Positions 61,901 to 64,000 of a stretch of 64,000 nt of DNA are shown in pieces. Each line of letters begins with the position of its first letter. Positions within the stretch are counted from its first letter, which is position 1. Origin of the DNA: Paraburkholderia sp. D15 (lineage in GTDB: Bacteria > Pseudomonadota > Gammaproteobacteria > Burkholderiales > Burkholderiaceae); the NCBI RefSeq assembly GCF_029910215.1, contig NZ_CP110395.1, positions 248,001-312,000 of the forward strand, in the 5' to 3' direction. Under the pieces are notes generated by a model. The model worked only from the letters and a program-made list of their open reading frames with translations, searched no databases and was not told the origin of the DNA. The position numbers were made by a program, and so were the translations under genes.

Positions 61901-62547
61901 ACGGTCTCGGAGATCGCCTTGTAACCGACCCACGCGCCGGAGAAGCGCGACATCGCCCAGCCGTACAGGCCGAATTCGAGCATGTCGGCGATGTTCGACG
62001 GATTCACCACCGGCATGTGCCACGCCATCATCGCGAAGTCGCTCTGATGCGGCATCGACGACGACACGCAACCGTGGTCGTCGCCCGCCACCACCAGCAC
62101 GCCGCCATGCGGCGACGAGCCGTACGCGTTGCCGTGCTTCAGCGCGTCGCCCGCGCGGTCCACGCCGGGGCCCTTGCCGTACCACATCGCGAATACACCC
62201 TCGACGGTACGTTCCGGGTCCGCTTCGACGCGCTGCGTGCCGAGCACGGCGGTGCCGCCGAGTTCCTCGTTGATCGCGGGCAGAAAGCGGATTTCACTCG
62301 CCGTGAGCAGTTTCTTCGCCTTCCACAACTGCTGGTCGACCATGCCGAGCGGCGAGCCGCGATAGCCGCTGATGAAGCCGGCCGTGTTCATGCCGCGCGC
62401 CTTGTCGGCGGCGCGTTGCATCAGCGCGAGACGCACCAGCGCCTGCGTGCCGGTCAGGAAGATGCGGCCGCGCGTCGCGGTGAGGTTGTCGGACAGCTTG
62501 TAGTCGGCGAGAGCGGGCGTGCCGTCGATGGGCAGGCGAGCGGTCAT
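58960..62547 (-). CDS. Indolepyruvate ferredoxin oxidoreductase, fused single-chain type
   Basis: The roughly 1,195-residue enzyme joins the alpha and beta parts of 2-oxoacid:ferredoxin oxidoreductase. The N-terminal pyrimidine-binding half has SGYRGSPLGMVDQQLW. The thiamine diphosphate domain has GIGCHFMASWME and GGQPVDGSISVPQ. Iron-sulphur motifs are ICGxCxxC-like CEGCGDCGVQSNC, plus CNKDYSC. The C-terminal gamma part has GVGGTGVVTVGALI. It oxidises aryl or branched 2-oxo acids. The ATG at 62547 is preceded by GGAGAC; a start further upstream is unlikely. Confidence 0.93.
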   Translation of the reverse strand: MTARLPIDGTPALADYKLSDNLTATRGRIFLTGTQALVRLALMQRAADKARGMNTAGFISGYRGSPLGMVDQQLWKAKKLLTASEIRFLPAINEELGGTAVLGTQRVEADPERTVEGVFAMWYGKGPGVDRAGDALKHGNAYGSSPHGGVLVVAGDDHGCVSSSMPHQSDFAMMAWHMPVVNPSNIADMLEFGLYGWAMSRFSGAWVGYKAISETVESGSTVDLDALQTEWATPQDFTAPAGGLHNRWPDLPSLTIESRMHAKLDAVRHFARVNSIDKWIAPSPHANVGIVTCGKAHLDLMETLRRLDLTVADLEAAGVRIYKVGLSFPLEMTRIDAFVSGLSEVLVIEEKGPVIEQQIKDYLYNRTQGTRPVVVGKNAADGTLLLSSLGELRPSRILPVFADWLAKHKPALDRRDRVVDLVAPHILSNAADSVKRTPYFCSGCPHNTSTKVPDGSIAHAGIGCHFMASWMERDTTGLIQMGGEGVDWASHSMFTKTRHVFQNLGDGTYFHSGILAIRQAVAAKATITYKILYNDAVAMTGGQPVDGSISVPQIARQVEAEGVSRFVVVSDEPEKYDGHHDLFPKGTTFHHRSEMDTVQRELRDTDGVTVLIYDQTCAAEKRRRRKKGEFPDPDKRLFINEEVCEGCGDCGVQSNCLSVEPVETALGRKRRIDQSSCNKDYSCVNGFCPSFVTVEGGKLKKAAGAAFDPAALAARVDALPVPATHLDAAPYDILVTGVGGTGVVTVGALISMAAHLEGKSASVLDFMGFAQKGGSVLSFVRFAARDEWLNQVRIDTQQADVLLACDMVVGASADALQTVRHGRTRIVVNTHAIPNATFVQNPDATLHADALIDKMRHAAGAERMSTCDAQALATRFLGDTIGANILMLGYAWQLGLVPVSFAAMMRAIELNNVAVQMNQLAFSIGRLAAQDPAALEALWQARHLAKQAVRVDTLDELIAHREGRLQTYGGAGYAKRYRALVDAARRAESAVDAHSERVTRAVATTFYRLLAVKDEYEVARLHTDVAFREALEAQFEGVAGKDFGIKFNLAPPTIARPQHGKNPVKKTFGQWMWPVLGMLAKWRGLRGTMLDPFGRTLERKMERELAGDYETTLQRALTKLDASNLEDVAKLADLHARVRGYGHVKLANLAGVKRGERDLAARLQIDAATGASVKASLEEMKGAGQLRGIPVVVAK

Positions 62548-62788
62548 GGGTGAGTCTCCATTTTGTGTTCGCGCGGTGGTGGGGACCACGAGGTGACGCA
62601 GCGAAAGAGACTCTATTTTTTAGCGCCGATTGGAGTGGATTTTTTCTACTTTGATGAGCGGGTAGCGAAGCTGCGAGAAGAGCCGCGCGTTTTAATGAAG
62701 TTTTGAGGTGGATCTGCCACGCGGCGCGCGCATTCGGGTATGCCCTGGTGCGGCGCGGCGGGTTTTCGAAGGGAGCGTTTGCGGACGG

Positions 62789-63817
62789 CTACGGCCTGGT
62801 TTGCGCGGCGGCGGGGTCGTGGGCGCCGGCGCTATGGGTTGCGCTCGCGGCTGTCATCGGCGCGGCGTCGAGCGGTACCACTTCGTCGAAATGGGAATAG
62901 TCGATGTGGCTCACGCCGTCCTGCTCGGTGAGGATATCGACGAAGCGGTGATGCCAGCGGATCAGCTCGCAGTTCCACATATGCCGCGCCTGCATGGTCT
63001 GCGACGTCGATTCGTCGACGCCTTCCAGCGTCAGCACCAGCGACGTGTCGCTGCCCTTCAGCGACTCGGCGGTTTCGCCGAACAGCGGGCTGTTCTCGTC
63101 GATCACGTGCATCAGCGTCCAGCCGAGCTTGAACACCGGGTGTTGATCGCGCACCAGCGTGAGGTCGTAGAGCCGCCGCAGCGTGAAACCTTCGACGGTG
63201 GTTTCCTTGCGCAGGATGCGCAGCCGCGCGTGCGCTTCGGCAATCACGTTCAGCCGCGCGTTCGCGGAACGGACCATCAACGTCATGCGGCCGTCGATCG
63301 GCCGCACGACCGCGTAGCGCGCGAAAATCACCTTGGCGTGCGGGCGCGAGAAGCGCGCGAAGATCAGCCCGGTCGCCAACGCGATGCTCGACATGCCGAC
63401 GAAGATTTCGAGCGTCGCGATCCAGTGCGCGTAGACGGTCTGCGGATGCATGTCGCCGTAGCCGACCGTCGCGAGCGTTTCGACGCTGAAGAAAAACGCG
63501 CCGCCGAAGCCGGACGGAAACTGATTGGCGATCGGCGCATCGCCGAGCATGTAGAGCGTCGCGAAGACGGTGTTGAGCAGCAGGAACAGCAGCGCGAGCG
63601 ACACGAAGAACATCGGCCAGCGCGCCACCACCGCACGGTGATAGAAGTCCTGCCACAGCGGCGTCGGCAGGCTGTGCGTGATGACCACGCGATCGTCGAG
63701 GCGCAGTTCGCGGCTGCCGCGCGGAACGCGGCGGCGCGCGCGTGCGGCGGTGTCGGCGTCGGCACCGGTGTCGGCCTCGCCGAGGCCGGCAAGTCGGTCC
63801 GAGGGTTCGCTGGCCAT
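62789..63817 (-). CDS. Inward-rectifier-type K+ channel (KirBac)
   Basis: The 342-residue protein has two membrane helices (MFFVSLALLFLLLNTVFATL and ATLEIFVGMSSIALATGLIF) around the pore helix and selectivity filter TLATVGYGDMHP. The cytoplasmic Ig-like beta domain of Kir channels follows (AVVRPIDGRMTLMVRSANAR, TLRRLYDLTLVRD). The ATG at 63817 is chosen over one 13 codons upstream. It moves potassium across the inner membrane. The C terminus is Ala/Thr-rich. Confidence 0.92.
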   Translation of the reverse strand: MASEPSDRLAGLGEADTGADADTAARARRRVPRGSRELRLDDRVVITHSLPTPLWQDFYHRAVVARWPMFFVSLALLFLLLNTVFATLYMLGDAPIANQFPSGFGGAFFFSVETLATVGYGDMHPQTVYAHWIATLEIFVGMSSIALATGLIFARFSRPHAKVIFARYAVVRPIDGRMTLMVRSANARLNVIAEAHARLRILRKETTVEGFTLRRLYDLTLVRDQHPVFKLGWTLMHVIDENSPLFGETAESLKGSDTSLVLTLEGVDESTSQTMQARHMWNCELIRWHHRFVDILTEQDGVSHIDYSHFDEVVPLDAAPMTAASATHSAGAHDPAAAQTRP

Positions 63818-64000
63818 GACGTGCTCGTGGAAATGAAAACGCGCAAAGCGTAGCACGCCGCTTTCGCGGCGCGAACGCGTTCGCGCCTTGCGTTGACCTT
63901 AAGTACAGCGCGGAAAATTCAGCGCCTAACGAGCGTTCAGCGCATCAGGCACGGCGTGTCTGATGCTTCAGGCGCCTCACGTCAAGGAAACGCGCGCGGC

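Noticed and set aside
60526..62553. Long plus-strand open frame of 675 codons opposite the indolepyruvate oxidoreductase gene
   Set aside because: It is rich in Arg, His and Ala without any domain, and lies entirely antisense to a complete enzyme. High GC content opens such frames.
62708..63853. Plus-strand open frame of 381 codons opposite the K+ channel
   Set aside because: It has an Arg-rich composition and no domain; the channel on the minus strand has the TVGYGD filter and is clearly real.

Overview
The window has the high GC content, codon use and gene content of a Burkholderia-group betaproteobacterium, most likely Paraburkholderia. Chromosomal genes at the right end (a fused indolepyruvate ferredoxin oxidoreductase of about 1,195 residues, CutC, a KirBac-type channel, two chemotaxis receptors, GGDEF and EAL proteins, a uracil-type permease) are typical of that group. 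Species is inferred from protein character only.

Bases 1 to about 38,700 are an accessory region, probably one composite genomic island. It contains: (a) 1-8,264, mostly unknown genes, including a Lit-like HExxH metallopeptidase, an HNH nuclease fusion, a DUF6602 nuclease-like protein, and dcm and integrase debris; (b) 8,498-14,788, an acyltransferase gene cut by an intact IS21-family element with an exact 8-bp target duplication, then two lipoproteins; (c) 15,049-20,634, the recombination and maintenance block of an integrative conjugative element (XRE regulator, YqaJ exonuclease, Gp3-like protein, DUF932) with no transfer genes beside it; (d) 20,859-24,225, a serine recombinase interrupted by one amber codon, coupled to two ParB-like genes; (e) 24,400-27,320, decayed or frameshifted genes (monooxygenase fragment, PAAR protein with partners, XRE-ImmA/IrrE protein split at an A8 run); (f) 27,823-33,350, a defence cluster: Vsr, a restriction enzyme, a 5-methylcytosine methyltransferase and a small leader gene, then a divergent DUF262 plus HEPN pair; (g) 33,565-38,457, an integrase remnant, a TIGR04141/DUF6119 protein, an unknown HTH/coiled-coil protein and a P4-type integrase. 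Just beyond the integrase lie a tRNA-like 3' fragment (probable attachment site) and a strong terminator.

Bases 38,790-40,731 are a dead IS66-family element. A membrane protein and a PemK/MazF-domain protein follow. From about 43,100 the sequence is ordinary chromosome: hydrolase, chemoreceptor, TetR-SDR pair with matching operator-like sites, NAD(P)-binding protein, diguanylate cyclase, DUF2239 protein, second chemoreceptor with a FliA-like promoter, permease, Na+/H+ antiporter, EAL protein, CutC, indolepyruvate oxidoreductase and K+ channel.

The best candidates for undescribed biology are the DUF262-HEPN pair beside the restriction-modification operon, the left-end cluster of metallopeptidase, unknown protein and HNH fusion, and the coupled serine recombinase-ParB-ParB module.
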